Of a DNA stretch of 43,386 bases, positions 26,741 to 34,482 are shown in pieces. The notes beneath the pieces were generated by a model, which was given only the letters and a program-made list of their open reading frames with translations, was not told the origin of the DNA and ran no database searches. How positions within the stretch are numbered: position 1 is the first letter of the stretch; each line of letters begins with the position of its first letter. The stretch comes from Clostridiales bacterium (GTDB lineage: Bacteria; Bacillota; Clostridia; Lachnospirales; Lachnospiraceae), in the NCBI GenBank assembly GCA_015655075.1, contig JAATFT010000065.1, positions 1 to 43,386 on the forward strand, in the 5' to 3' direction. The position numbers and the translations under genes were made by a program.

Positions 26741-27862
26741 TTATAACAATTCCTTTACCTGACGGATCACATAGTCTTGCTCTTCCTCCGATAATTTTGC
26801 ATAAATAGGAAGGCTGATGAAGCTCTCGTATGCCTTTTTTGCATTGGGACAAATTACATTCTCATATCCATGGCTGCGATAATAGGGTTGTGAATAAACC
26901 GGTATATAATGTACGTTTACCCCAATATTTTTTTCATGAAGGGCTCTTACAATTCTTTCCCTGTCCGCCGCCCGTACCTGGATTACGTATAAATGCCAGC
27001 TGCTGTTACAGCCATCTAGCTGTTTAGGCATTACGACTTTCTCAAGCTCCTGAAAGGCTTTGTTGTATCCGGCTGCAATCTCTCTTCTTCGTGCAATAAA
27101 AGCATCCAGCTTTTTCAACTGGCTTATGCCAAGAGCGCATTGTATATCCGTGATACGGTAATTATAGCCCAGTTCCTGCTGTTCATAGTACCATGGACCG
27201 CCCTTGGCCGTCAATAAGGAAGTATCCCTCGTTATACCATGGTTTCTGTATAATATAAGCCGTTGATACAATTCCTTACTATTCGTAGTAATCATTCCAC
27301 CTTCGCCGGTGGTAATATGCTTCACCGGGTGAAAGCTAAGAGTAGTCATATCCGATATGCCGCCAATCCTTTTTCCCTTATAATCTGCTCCCAATGCATG
27401 GGCGGCATCTTCGATAACCACAAGGTTATGCTCCCCTGCTATCTCTTTAATTTCATCCATCTCACATGGCTGTCCGGTAAAATGAACCGCAAGGATTCCC
27501 TTTGTCCTTTTTGTAATTTTTTTTCTGATATCTTCCGGATCAATATTATAGGTAGCCGAATTTATATCTGCAAATACCGGGGTTGCTCCGCAATAAAGAA
27601 TGCAATTAGCAGAGGCCACAAAGGTAATGGGAGTGGTAATTACCTCATCTCCTTCGTGAAAACCTGCCGCCAGACAGGCAACATGAAGTGCCGCCGTCCC
27701 GTTTGATACCGCTACTGCATATTTGGCGCCTACATAATCCGCAATTTTCTTTTCAAACTCTTCTACTTTAGGCCCTGTAGTTATATAATCTGATTGAAGC
27801 GTTTCAACTACCGCTTGTATATCCTCTTCATCAATCCATTGTCTTCCGTACGGAATATACAT
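26741..27862 (-). CDS. pseC: UDP-4-amino-4,6-dideoxy-AltNAc transaminase
   Basis: PLP-dependent DegT/DnrJ/EryC1 aminotransferase, second step of the Pse pathway. Opens MYIPYGRQWIDEEDIQAVV, typical of PseC. VSNGTAALH gives the phosphate-binding region, EDAAHALGAD (151-160) the Asp that contacts the PLP ring nitrogen, and TLSFHPVKHITTGEGG places the Schiff-base lysine at Lys181. 373 residues, normal for the family. The gene is preceded by a 196-base gap with a short direct repeat, then pseF. Confidence 0.94.
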   Translation of the reverse strand: MYIPYGRQWIDEEDIQAVVETLQSDYITTGPKVEEFEKKIADYVGAKYAVAVSNGTAALHVACLAAGFHEGDEVITTPITFVASANCILYCGATPVFADINSATYNIDPEDIRKKITKRTKGILAVHFTGQPCEMDEIKEIAGEHNLVVIEDAAHALGADYKGKRIGGISDMTTLSFHPVKHITTGEGGMITTNSKELYQRLILYRNHGITRDTSLLTAKGGPWYYEQQELGYNYRITDIQCALGISQLKKLDAFIARRREIAAGYNKAFQELEKVVMPKQLDGCNSSWHLYVIQVRAADRERIVRALHEKNIGVNVHYIPVYSQPYYRSHGYENVICPNAKKAYESFISLPIYAKLSEEEQDYVIRQVKELL

Positions 27863-27946
27863 AATTCACTCTCCTTTTATAAAAGTGCCTAAAAATCAAG
27901 CTTATAATTTTTTAGTAAATTCCAGATATTTCCTATCTCTTATATC

Positions 27947-27996
27947 ATATTGCCTGGTTTCTCAAAGCATTTCTTAGACGCTATATTGCCTGGTTT
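27947..27996. repeat. Short direct repeat between pseF and pseC
   Basis: ATATTGCCTGGTTT occurs at 27947-27960 and 27983-27996, 36 bases apart; a related AATATTGCCCAGG lies at about 28833, before pseF. Function unknown. Confidence 0.45.
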
Positions 27997-28058
27997 TACT
28001 TCGGCCGACATATAATTTATGGATGGCCTGTTCCTCTCTCCTAAAGTAACTTTATCAG

Positions 28059-28790
28059 CTACTTAAGTATTTTCTGTTGAACATTCCTATTGAGCTCCAA
28101 TAATTCCGGATGTTCTTTCAGAAGCGCAACAATTTCTTCCATATAAAAATCGTGTTTTCCTTTATATAAATATTCATAAATTTTTGATATTAACAGCCAG
28201 TCTTCTTCTGTATCCAAAGTCCAGCGGTAATTGGAATAATTAACATCGTTTTTACAATATCCAACGGAATTATGTTCATATAAATATGGTGTAACATGTT
28301 CCAACTGATACGGTTCACCGGCCTGCTTAAAAGCCTCTTCCAATTTATGAAAGGAAAAAGCTTCCACATCCAATCCCCTTGGATAAGTTCTTTTCGCAAG
28401 GTCAAGTCCGGCATTGGTTACAATATCATAACTCTCATTCTTATAAAACCGAATAACTTCATCTATAATAAACGGGTCAATCAAAGGGCAATCCGATGTA
28501 ACTCGAATAACCGTATCCGTCTTATATTCTTTTGCCGCATAATAATATCTTTCTAAAACATTGTCTTCACTTCCGCGAAAAATTTTAACCCCATAGCTTT
28601 GCACCGCATCTTCAATGACATTATCCCTTTCATGAATTGTTGTGGCAATAACAATATCCTGAATTTCTTTCGATTGTTTTACCCTGGTGATAACATGTTC
28701 CAATACCGTCTTTCCACATAATTTTTTCATTACCTTACCGGGTAATCTGGAGGAACCCATTCTTGCCTGAATTATAACTATGGTTTTCAT
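28059..28790 (-). CDS. pseF: Cytidylyltransferase family protein (SpsF/PseF-like)
   Basis: A 243-residue nucleotidyltransferase opening MKTIVIIQARMGSSRLPGKVM, the substrate-binding signature of SpsF-type cytidylyltransferases. IRVTSDCPLIDP gives the metal-binding Asp. In this setting it should activate pseudaminic acid with CTP to CMP-Pse, the donor for the Maf transferases. It belongs to the SpsF branch common in Firmicutes, not the NeuA-like form of Campylobacter PseF, so the symbol is by role. CTP would come from the product of pyrG in the same window. It is followed by a 196-base gap, then pseC. Confidence 0.82.
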   Translation of the reverse strand: MKTIVIIQARMGSSRLPGKVMKKLCGKTVLEHVITRVKQSKEIQDIVIATTIHERDNVIEDAVQSYGVKIFRGSEDNVLERYYYAAKEYKTDTVIRVTSDCPLIDPFIIDEVIRFYKNESYDIVTNAGLDLAKRTYPRGLDVEAFSFHKLEEAFKQAGEPYQLEHVTPYLYEHNSVGYCKNDVNYSNYRWTLDTEEDWLLISKIYEYLYKGKHDFYMEEIVALLKEHPELLELNRNVQQKILK

Positions 28791-28846
28791 TAAAACACCT
28801 CTCTTATCTGCAATTATTTCTATTTTTAAGACAATATTGCCCAGGA

Positions 28847-29205
28847 TTATATAACTCCGCCTTTCCTGTCAACTTTCTTTGTATTATTCTCTAAAATCCT
28901 AAAAGCATTCTCCCCGACGGTACGGAAAACACCCGGCAGTGAATCCAAGGCCTTCCTGCTCAATTCCAGATCATTATAACTGCCGACAAATAAAATATCT
29001 CTAGACCTTTCTCTATAAGGTACCAGTCCGGTTGCTTGAAAACCCATAAAGGGTATAAATTCTGCTTTCTTTATAAAAGGATAATATTTCTTAAGGAAAT
29101 AAATATTATCCCAGTCAAAAGTAGCAATGCTTAAATTTTTATACCGCGATTTCAGACGATCATAATAATACAAAGGATGGTCAGATGCTGCACCTGTTTC
29201 ATAAA
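28847..29205 (-). pseudogene. Remnant of a DUF3880-type glycosyltransferase
   Basis: An open frame of about 118 codons with a stop at its upstream edge and no ATG with a ribosome site; the first usable codon is a TTG at 29173. The readable part, DHPLYYYDRLKSRYKNL followed by FLKKYYPFIKKAEFIPFMG, then RSRDILFVGSYND, matches the middle of long glycosyltransferases with a DUF3880 domain, which are about 350-400 residues. Both the N-terminal part and most of the C-terminal half are missing. The frame begins directly at the stop of the family 2 glycosyltransferase gene, so a deletion or gene exchange joined them. Probably not functional. Confidence 0.65.
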
Positions 29206-29207
29206 TA

Positions 29208-30221
29208 CTAGTTCCTTATTCTATTTTTATAACTATATGCTACTCGTTCCAGCCGTTCTTTCGTTATATCCATATCCAGTAATGCCAGCCAGCTTTTTTG
29301 ATTATCATCAAGATAAGGATTATTTATATAATCCGGAAAAATTTTTAATACATTTTCCTTCATGGACAGGTACACCGGATACGGCTGTTTATCAAACCGG
29401 GTAAACAAAATATGCAGGGTATTTACATAAAAAAGTACCAGAAAATTATATTCAATCTCCCGATAATAAAGATTATAAACTCCTCTGGCCTGATACTCCT
29501 GCAATTTCATTAATTCTATTTCCAGCCTGTCCAGATGGTGCATGGAATTTTTTGCCGTCACGGTGGAGTTCAGATTAAGAAAATAATGGTATAAGTATTC
29601 CTCAACAATATAAATTTTTCTTGCGTATAAAAGGCAAAAAGCCATAAAGAAATTATCCTCATAGGTTAAATGTTCCGGAAAAGTAATATTATTTTCTATT
29701 AAGAAATCCTTTTTATAGATTTTAGTACAAATATATCCCTTGGTTCCTTTGGCCATTAAGGATTTTCTCTGTTCTTCCGTATCGATGCTTAATAGCTGAT
29801 TTCCTTTTCCGGTAGGGCCCATGATTATACTCTCCGTTCCCATATCCCTTTTAGAATCACAGGTAACTATGTCACAGTCCTCTTCGATGATATACCTGAA
29901 AATTTTTTCAAACATAGTCGGCTCCACCCAGTCATCCGCATCCACAAAACCAATATAATCCGCACCGGAATATTCTATGCCGATATTCCTTGCACCGCCC
30001 TGCCGCATATTGGTTTCCAGATTTACTACAAGGATAGATTCCGGATACAGTCTTTCATAATCCAGCAGAATCTCCAGGGTATTGTCCGAAGACGCATCAT
30101 TGACAAAGATTAATTCCAGTTTTTCCACTCCTATTGTCTGATTTATCAAAGACCGGATACATCTTTCCAGATAGGGCCCAACATTAAAACACGGAATTAT
30201 GATACTAATTAACTTTTGCAT
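29208..30221 (-). CDS. Family 2 glycosyltransferase
   Basis: A 337-residue cytoplasmic GT-A enzyme. ISIIIPCFNVGPYLERCI at residues 5-22 is the N-terminal nucleotide-binding signature, FVNDASSDNT follows, and FVDADDWVEP contains the DxD metal site. The C-terminal 130 residues are helical. It lies 27 bases after the second Maf gene and should extend or build a glycan in the same pathway. Donor and acceptor cannot be read from the sequence. Its stop codon abuts the DUF3880 remnant. Confidence 0.88.
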   Translation of the reverse strand: MQKLISIIIPCFNVGPYLERCIRSLINQTIGVEKLELIFVNDASSDNTLEILLDYERLYPESILVVNLETNMRQGGARNIGIEYSGADYIGFVDADDWVEPTMFEKIFRYIIEEDCDIVTCDSKRDMGTESIIMGPTGKGNQLLSIDTEEQRKSLMAKGTKGYICTKIYKKDFLIENNITFPEHLTYEDNFFMAFCLLYARKIYIVEEYLYHYFLNLNSTVTAKNSMHHLDRLEIELMKLQEYQARGVYNLYYREIEYNFLVLFYVNTLHILFTRFDKQPYPVYLSMKENVLKIFPDYINNPYLDDNQKSWLALLDMDITKERLERVAYSYKNRIRN

Positions 30222-30248
30222 TATATTCTCCTTTTATCGGGTGTTTTG

Positions 30249-32099
30249 TTAAAGAAATTCCTGAATAGCCTCTTTTAATCCGGGCTTAATATAATCCGAC
30301 GCTTCGATGATTGCTTCATAAACAAATTTTGATTTTTCATAAGTATCTAAATTATCCCGCCTGTCATCGCCGGTTAATTGTTTTATTTTAACCAGCTGTT
30401 CCGCCGACTGCCCCTCCACCAAAAAATCCATTAAAAAATAAACAGGTTGTTTTGTGATGTACTTATTGATTTTACCTAGCTTTAACTGAGAACTCTTTTC
30501 ACTTTCGCCAGTCAAAGGACATACCGCCGTCCTGTCTATTAATTGATTGCATTCCTTTATTCCTTCCCTTGCTCGTTTTTTTATTCTTTCCAAGGAGGCA
30601 AGGCTTTTCTCCAGATATTCCTTCAAACGGAGAATATCTTCCGTCCGGTTTGTCCGCTCTATTTGTTTCATAATGCCGTCCAGACTGTATTCCCTGTCAC
30701 AGTAAGTATCAATAGCATCTTTTAGAGGCATAATCAGGGTGCCTTTTATTTTAGCTCCCTTATCCTTTGCATCAATGACCTGTATCTCCGGCGACAGGGT
30801 TATCCTGTCCTGATACCAGGTAATAAAGGCTTTCCAATCTGTCCGCGACCTGACGCTTTCTCCGTGTATATCCTCCACAAAGACATCCTGCTGGTACCCG
30901 TTGACTTCTTCTGTCCCTCCCGCATGGCTGTATTTTCCGTCATAGGCCAAATCCTGCCCTACCAGTATGATTTTCTGAAAGCCCAGTCCGGCACAGATGG
31001 AAAAAGCAGTGGTCGCCACCGACGGGCTCGAAGGAATCAAGGGAGGCTTCTTGTTTATTTTCTTATATGCCCCCGCCAGAAATTCCGTAGCATTGCATAT
31101 GATCTTTTTTCCCGTATGAAGCCTTAAAATTTCATGATTTGCATACATAAGGCATATTAACGGTATGGTAACCTCTTTTCTTTTCGAAAAATATTCTATC
31201 GGCTTCATGGGATCGACCGTTACTGCAAAATCAGGCACCACCCCTGCATCCAAAAGATAGTCCAGGATTCTGTCCACCGCAAAAATTACAGCTCTCCCCT
31301 TTGCTCTTTTTAACTCCTCTATCTGGGAGGCTACGGAAGGTCCCGCCGCAACAATAACGGCAGCCGCTTTATCCGGTATCAATTCCTTCAGTTCCCATAT
31401 GGTACTGCTGTCCTTTAAATATTTTAAGTTGAAAAGCAGGTTATCAATCTCTCTTCTCCCAAATCTTATTATCGTATTAATATTTGTTCTTGTATGGACA
31501 ACAGCCGCCTTGATTTCCTTCCAAAACAAGATGCAGCTGCTTTCAAAAATTTTATCAAAATGGGGATGCATACATGTAATAAAGGAATTTATATTGGTAA
31601 CGTCCATATAATAGAATAAAAGATTGTGAAATTCGAACTCATTAATATTTTCCACCGCTATACTTATTCTTTTATCTCCTAAAATATCGGCCAGATCATA
31701 ATTATGTAATACATGATAAAATATATCCCCGCAGGGCTCATAGATCAACAGTTTATCATTTGCCTTCATTCTGTTCATGATTTCCCCGGCAAAGACTCCG
31801 TTGCCGAATCCGAACAGCAGCATGATACTATTTATATTTTGAAACTCATATTGATTAGCCCATCTTTCGGCTTCATAGGCAGGACTGTAGGAGCTGTTCA
31901 ATCTGAATTCTTTGTTCCGGTATTTTATAACAACCGCTTTCTCACTTTTCTTCGTTATTACGGAACGTATTTCTTCTAACCGGTTAGTTGCCGCCCCAGA
32001 ATTTTCCTCTGTCAGGGACTGATAGAGAAACGGGCGGTTGTTCTTTATCGTTTCCAGGTTCTGTTCATAATAATCCATGGCTTTCTCCCGTTCACCCAA
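30249..32099 (-). CDS. Maf/DUF115 flagellin glycosyltransferase candidate 2
   Basis: A 616-residue DUF115 protein. The core has AVIVAAGPSVASQIEEL, FAVDRILDYLL, PDFAVTVDP and KIILVGQDLAYDGKYSHAGG, matching motifs in the first Maf protein. It begins MGEREKAMDYYEQNLETI, which lines up with the segment just after the helical module of the first Maf, so it lacks that module. Instead the gene for a similar stand-alone module ends 14 bases upstream. The C-terminal 170 residues are helical. It is the first large gene after flagellin, as expected for a flagellin-modifying transferase. Confidence 0.87.
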   Translation of the reverse strand: MGEREKAMDYYEQNLETIKNNRPFLYQSLTEENSGAATNRLEEIRSVITKKSEKAVVIKYRNKEFRLNSSYSPAYEAERWANQYEFQNINSIMLLFGFGNGVFAGEIMNRMKANDKLLIYEPCGDIFYHVLHNYDLADILGDKRISIAVENINEFEFHNLLFYYMDVTNINSFITCMHPHFDKIFESSCILFWKEIKAAVVHTRTNINTIIRFGRREIDNLLFNLKYLKDSSTIWELKELIPDKAAAVIVAAGPSVASQIEELKRAKGRAVIFAVDRILDYLLDAGVVPDFAVTVDPMKPIEYFSKRKEVTIPLICLMYANHEILRLHTGKKIICNATEFLAGAYKKINKKPPLIPSSPSVATTAFSICAGLGFQKIILVGQDLAYDGKYSHAGGTEEVNGYQQDVFVEDIHGESVRSRTDWKAFITWYQDRITLSPEIQVIDAKDKGAKIKGTLIMPLKDAIDTYCDREYSLDGIMKQIERTNRTEDILRLKEYLEKSLASLERIKKRAREGIKECNQLIDRTAVCPLTGESEKSSQLKLGKINKYITKQPVYFLMDFLVEGQSAEQLVKIKQLTGDDRRDNLDTYEKSKFVYEAIIEASDYIKPGLKEAIQEFL

Positions 32100-32113
32100 G
32101 TAATCGCAATCGC

Positions 32114-32395
32114 TTATTTATTTAAAACGGCAATCTCTCGGAATGCTTCCTTTAACTCATATTGCAATATGTCGGAAAACAGAACCATATCGCCTGCTTC
32201 CATAGCCTCCATTGCACTTCCTAATATCTCCGGCAAGGAATCTTCCCGTATATCATGCCTGTAATTTCCTTTGTTATTTATGCTTATCCTATCCGCAGCC
32301 TCGGCCAGTTTTTCAAGGGTATGTCCTAACTGACCATAGCCTTCCTTTATTTTTTGCTGATAAAATAAATCCGTGGTATCATCAATTATTTTCAT
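32114..32395 (-). CDS. Small helical protein resembling the N-terminal module of Maf 1
   Basis: A 93-residue, all-helical, acidic protein with no Cys. Its C-terminal half, with AMEAMEAGDMVLFSDILQYE, resembles LLEAQRAEDYILLADLYELK in the N-terminal region of the Maf protein at 19596-21290. The preceding helix also lines up in pattern. It stands directly upstream of the second Maf gene, so it may be a detached partner domain or chaperone. The ATG has GGAAG five bases upstream; the frame stays open eleven codons further with no ordinary start codon. Also possible: a FliT/FliS-like helper. Confidence 0.65.
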   Translation of the reverse strand: MKIIDDTTDLFYQQKIKEGYGQLGHTLEKLAEAADRISINNKGNYRHDIREDSLPEILGSAMEAMEAGDMVLFSDILQYELKEAFREIAVLNK

Positions 32396-32453
32396 TGCCT
32401 CTTCCAGTTTGTTAGATAACTCGTCTATTGTCTATCCGCCCTTTCACATTAGT

Positions 32454-32486
32454 AAAAAAGGACTGACTTAGAGTCAGCCCTTTTTA
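32454..32486 (-). terminator. Terminator after flagellin gene
   Basis: On the minus strand AAAAAGGGCTGACT-CTA-AGTCAGTCC is followed by TTTTTT. A near-perfect stem starting about 15 bases after the flagellin stop. The glycosylation genes follow with no clear promoter in the 58 bases between, so they may depend on read-through. Confidence 0.93.
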
Positions 32487-32500
32487 AATCTTCTTTCAAA

Positions 32501-33328
32501 CTATTGTAATAATGTTAAAACACCCTGAGTAGACTGGTTAGCCTGAGCAAGCATTGACTGAGCTGCCTGCTGAAGAATGCTGTTTTTAGAATAAGTAACC
32601 ATCTCTTCCGCCATATCTACATCACGGATATTGGATTCTGCTGACTGCAGATTTTCTGCGGTGTTATCCGCATTGGCAATTGTATGCTCCAGTCTGTTTT
32701 GTATAGCACCTAAAGTCGATCTCTGGTTAGATACGGTTTTAATTGCAGCATCAATTGTATCAAGATAAGCAGTCGCAGCCGTATAAGTGCCGACATTGGA
32801 AGCCGCATTAGCAACAGCCAATGTTGATGCTGTTAAGCGTGAAATATTAAAGGAAATATTCTGACCGTTGTTTGCACCAACCTGCAGATTCAAAACAGAA
32901 GTACCGCTGAAGCTGCCGTCTAACAGTGTTTTTGTATTGAACTCAGTCTGGGTGGCAATACGTGTTACTTCCTGCTGTAACTGGTCAAGTTCTGAAGTAA
33001 TGGACTCACGATCCTCACTTGCATTTGTATCGTTGGCTGCCTGAGTCGTCAATTCCCTCATTCTTTGAAGAATGGAATGAGTCTCGTTTAAAGCACCTTC
33101 TGCTGTCTGGACTAAAGAAATACCATCCTGTGCATTGCTGGACGCCTGATCAAGACCTCGGATCTGTCCTCTCATCTTTTCAGAAATGGAAAGACCTGCC
33201 GCATCATCTGCCGCACGGTTGATTCTGTAACCGGATGATAACTTTTCAGTAGATTTTGATAAACTGCCGCTAGTAATACCTAATTGTCTGTTTGTGTTGG
33301 CTGCCGCCATATTGTGTTGAATTACCAT
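32501..33328 (-). CDS. hag: Flagellin
   Basis: Filament subunit, 275 residues, a compact flagellin. The conserved N-terminal D0/D1 part starts MVIQHNMAAANTNRQLG and includes SSGYRINRAADDAAGLSISE. The C-terminal part has NIRDVDMAEEMV and ends QANQSTQGVLTLLQ. The central part (about 140-205) is short and rich in Ser, Thr and Ala (LTASTLAVANAASNV, TYTAATAY), and its exposed hydroxyls are candidates for O-linked nonulosonic acid. The gene has its own SigD-type promoter and terminator, and a leader with a CsrA-type hairpin. FliW, encoded 4 kb away, is expected to bind the protein. Confidence 0.97.
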   Translation of the reverse strand: MVIQHNMAAANTNRQLGITSGSLSKSTEKLSSGYRINRAADDAAGLSISEKMRGQIRGLDQASSNAQDGISLVQTAEGALNETHSILQRMRELTTQAANDTNASEDRESITSELDQLQQEVTRIATQTEFNTKTLLDGSFSGTSVLNLQVGANNGQNISFNISRLTASTLAVANAASNVGTYTAATAYLDTIDAAIKTVSNQRSTLGAIQNRLEHTIANADNTAENLQSAESNIRDVDMAEEMVTYSKNSILQQAAQSMLAQANQSTQGVLTLLQ

Positions 33329-33335
33329 ATGTATT

Positions 33336-33368
33336 TCCTCCTTGAAATTGCAGTAGCATCCATGCTAC
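33336..33368 (-). promoter_or_regulatory. Candidate CsrA-binding sites in the flagellin leader
   Basis: On the mRNA strand, GTAGCA-TGGA-TGCTAC (33353-33368) folds into a six-base-pair hairpin with GGA in the loop, the arrangement CsrA prefers. A second GGA lies in the Shine-Dalgarno AAGGAGGA (33336-33343), ten bases downstream. Bacillus subtilis hag has the same two-site layout, with CsrA blocking translation until FliW removes it. Confidence 0.65.
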
Positions 33369-33468
33369 CGTGTTATTATATCAGTAATTAATATTTCATA
33401 AAATATTCTTCCAGCCGTACGTACTGTCAGAACTTTCATGTAAATATTTATTTTACTTTACAAAACAT

Positions 33469-33495
33469 ATATCGGATAAATTGAATAATACTTTA
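33469..33495 (-). promoter_or_regulatory. SigD promoter of the flagellin gene
   Basis: On the minus strand TAAA, exactly 15 bases, then TCCGATAT, against the SigD consensus TAAA-N15-GCCGATAT. It gives a leader of about 130 bases before the flagellin ATG. Confidence 0.85.
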
Positions 33496-33512
33496 TAGCA
33501 GTTTATAATTTT

Positions 33513-33992
33513 TTATTTTTTTTTGTCTAAAAAATAGGATTGCTCCTGATACTGATTTCTCATGTTTTTATAATAACTGGATGCCGTTTTACTGCTTATT
33601 TTAAAGCTTTTAATTTCTTTTTTCCTGTTTGCTAAATATAACTCAAGCTTATTTTTATTTTTCTTTTCGGATGCCTGCAATTGAATACTTTTTTCCGTAA
33701 TCTGCCCAATGAGCTGCTGTAGCTGTAATATTTTATCCTTGTATACTGTCTTATCCCTGTTTAAGTCTTCTTTAATATGCTCATAGGTTGATTCAAAACC
33801 TGAATCCAGCTGGTTTAATTGTTTAATCAGCAAATCCTTTTTGGCCATAAGTTCTTCAAATTGATTCATGTCAAAAGGCGTTAAAGCTATACATGCTTCC
33901 TGCTGCATTGTTATTTGAAGCAGGTTGTCTAATACTGATATTTTTTTCGATAATACATCTTTCAAAATATTGATATAGATTTGATTTTCCAT
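33513..33992 (-). CDS. Flagellar chaperone, FliT/FlgN-like coiled-coil protein
   Basis: A 159-residue, Lys- and Gln-rich, all-helical protein (QLQQLIGQITEKSIQLQ) with long coiled-coil potential. Its N-terminal half, with LLQITMQQEACIA and FEELMAKKDLLIKQLNQLD, follows the pattern of FlgN/FliT export chaperones, which bind the C termini of hook-associated proteins or FliD. It is 37 bases after fliS and just before the flagellin promoter, the usual fliT position. A different FlgN is at the right edge of the window, so FliT is the better guess. No symbol is given because sequence similarity is weak in this family. Confidence 0.7.
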   Translation of the reverse strand: MENQIYINILKDVLSKKISVLDNLLQITMQQEACIALTPFDMNQFEELMAKKDLLIKQLNQLDSGFESTYEHIKEDLNRDKTVYKDKILQLQQLIGQITEKSIQLQASEKKNKNKLELYLANRKKEIKSFKISSKTASSYYKNMRNQYQEQSYFLDKKK

Positions 33993-34029
33993 GCTATGTT
34001 TTACCTTCTCTGTTTAAACAATCTTTCAA

Positions 34030-34398
34030 CTATTTGGCTAATTTCATAACCTCTTTCCATGTGTCCCGCATATCTCTCAAATAACCCAAAAGCTCTTTCA
34101 GGATAACTTTATCCTTATGGAGATTAGCTTCTATTAATCTTTCATAAATATAACCGTAAACATTTTCAAAATCCTGGGCCACCGGGTATTTAAAATCCAG
34201 GGTCGCCCTAAGATAGGCAATGATTTTTTCCGTTTTAATTATATTCTGATTGGATTTTTCGATATTATTTTCCTCGATTCCAATAATGGCAATATTACAA
34301 AATTTTATGGCACCTTCATACAACATAAGTGTTAATTCCGCAGGTGAAGCTGTTTTTACTTTATTGTTCTGATACGCTGCGGCGGCATTAATCGGCAT
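34030..34398 (-). CDS. fliS: Flagellin export chaperone FliS
   Basis: 122 residues, four-helix bundle family. The N-terminal AAAAYQNNKVKTASPAELTL and LMLYEGAIKFC are the FliS signature. FliS binds the flagellin C terminus and prevents polymerisation in the cytoplasm. It also links to FliW in Bacillus. It lies 84 bases after fliD in the flaG-fliD-fliS operon. Confidence 0.96.
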   Translation of the reverse strand: MPINAAAAYQNNKVKTASPAELTLMLYEGAIKFCNIAIIGIEENNIEKSNQNIIKTEKIIAYLRATLDFKYPVAQDFENVYGYIYERLIEANLHKDKVILKELLGYLRDMRDTWKEVMKLAK

Positions 34399-34482
34399 AA
34401 TAATTTCCCCCGTTTCTACTTCCTAAAAAATCTTCGTAATTTAATGACATTATAACACATATTATTCATATTGTATACCGGT

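Noticed and set aside
27263..27706. 147-codon plus-strand frame with Cys residues
   Set aside because: Antisense to pseC; the apparent Cys pattern comes from reverse codons of the aminotransferase.
27947..27996. CRISPR-like repeat
   Set aside because: Only two copies of 14 bases with a 22-base gap; no array and no cas genes.
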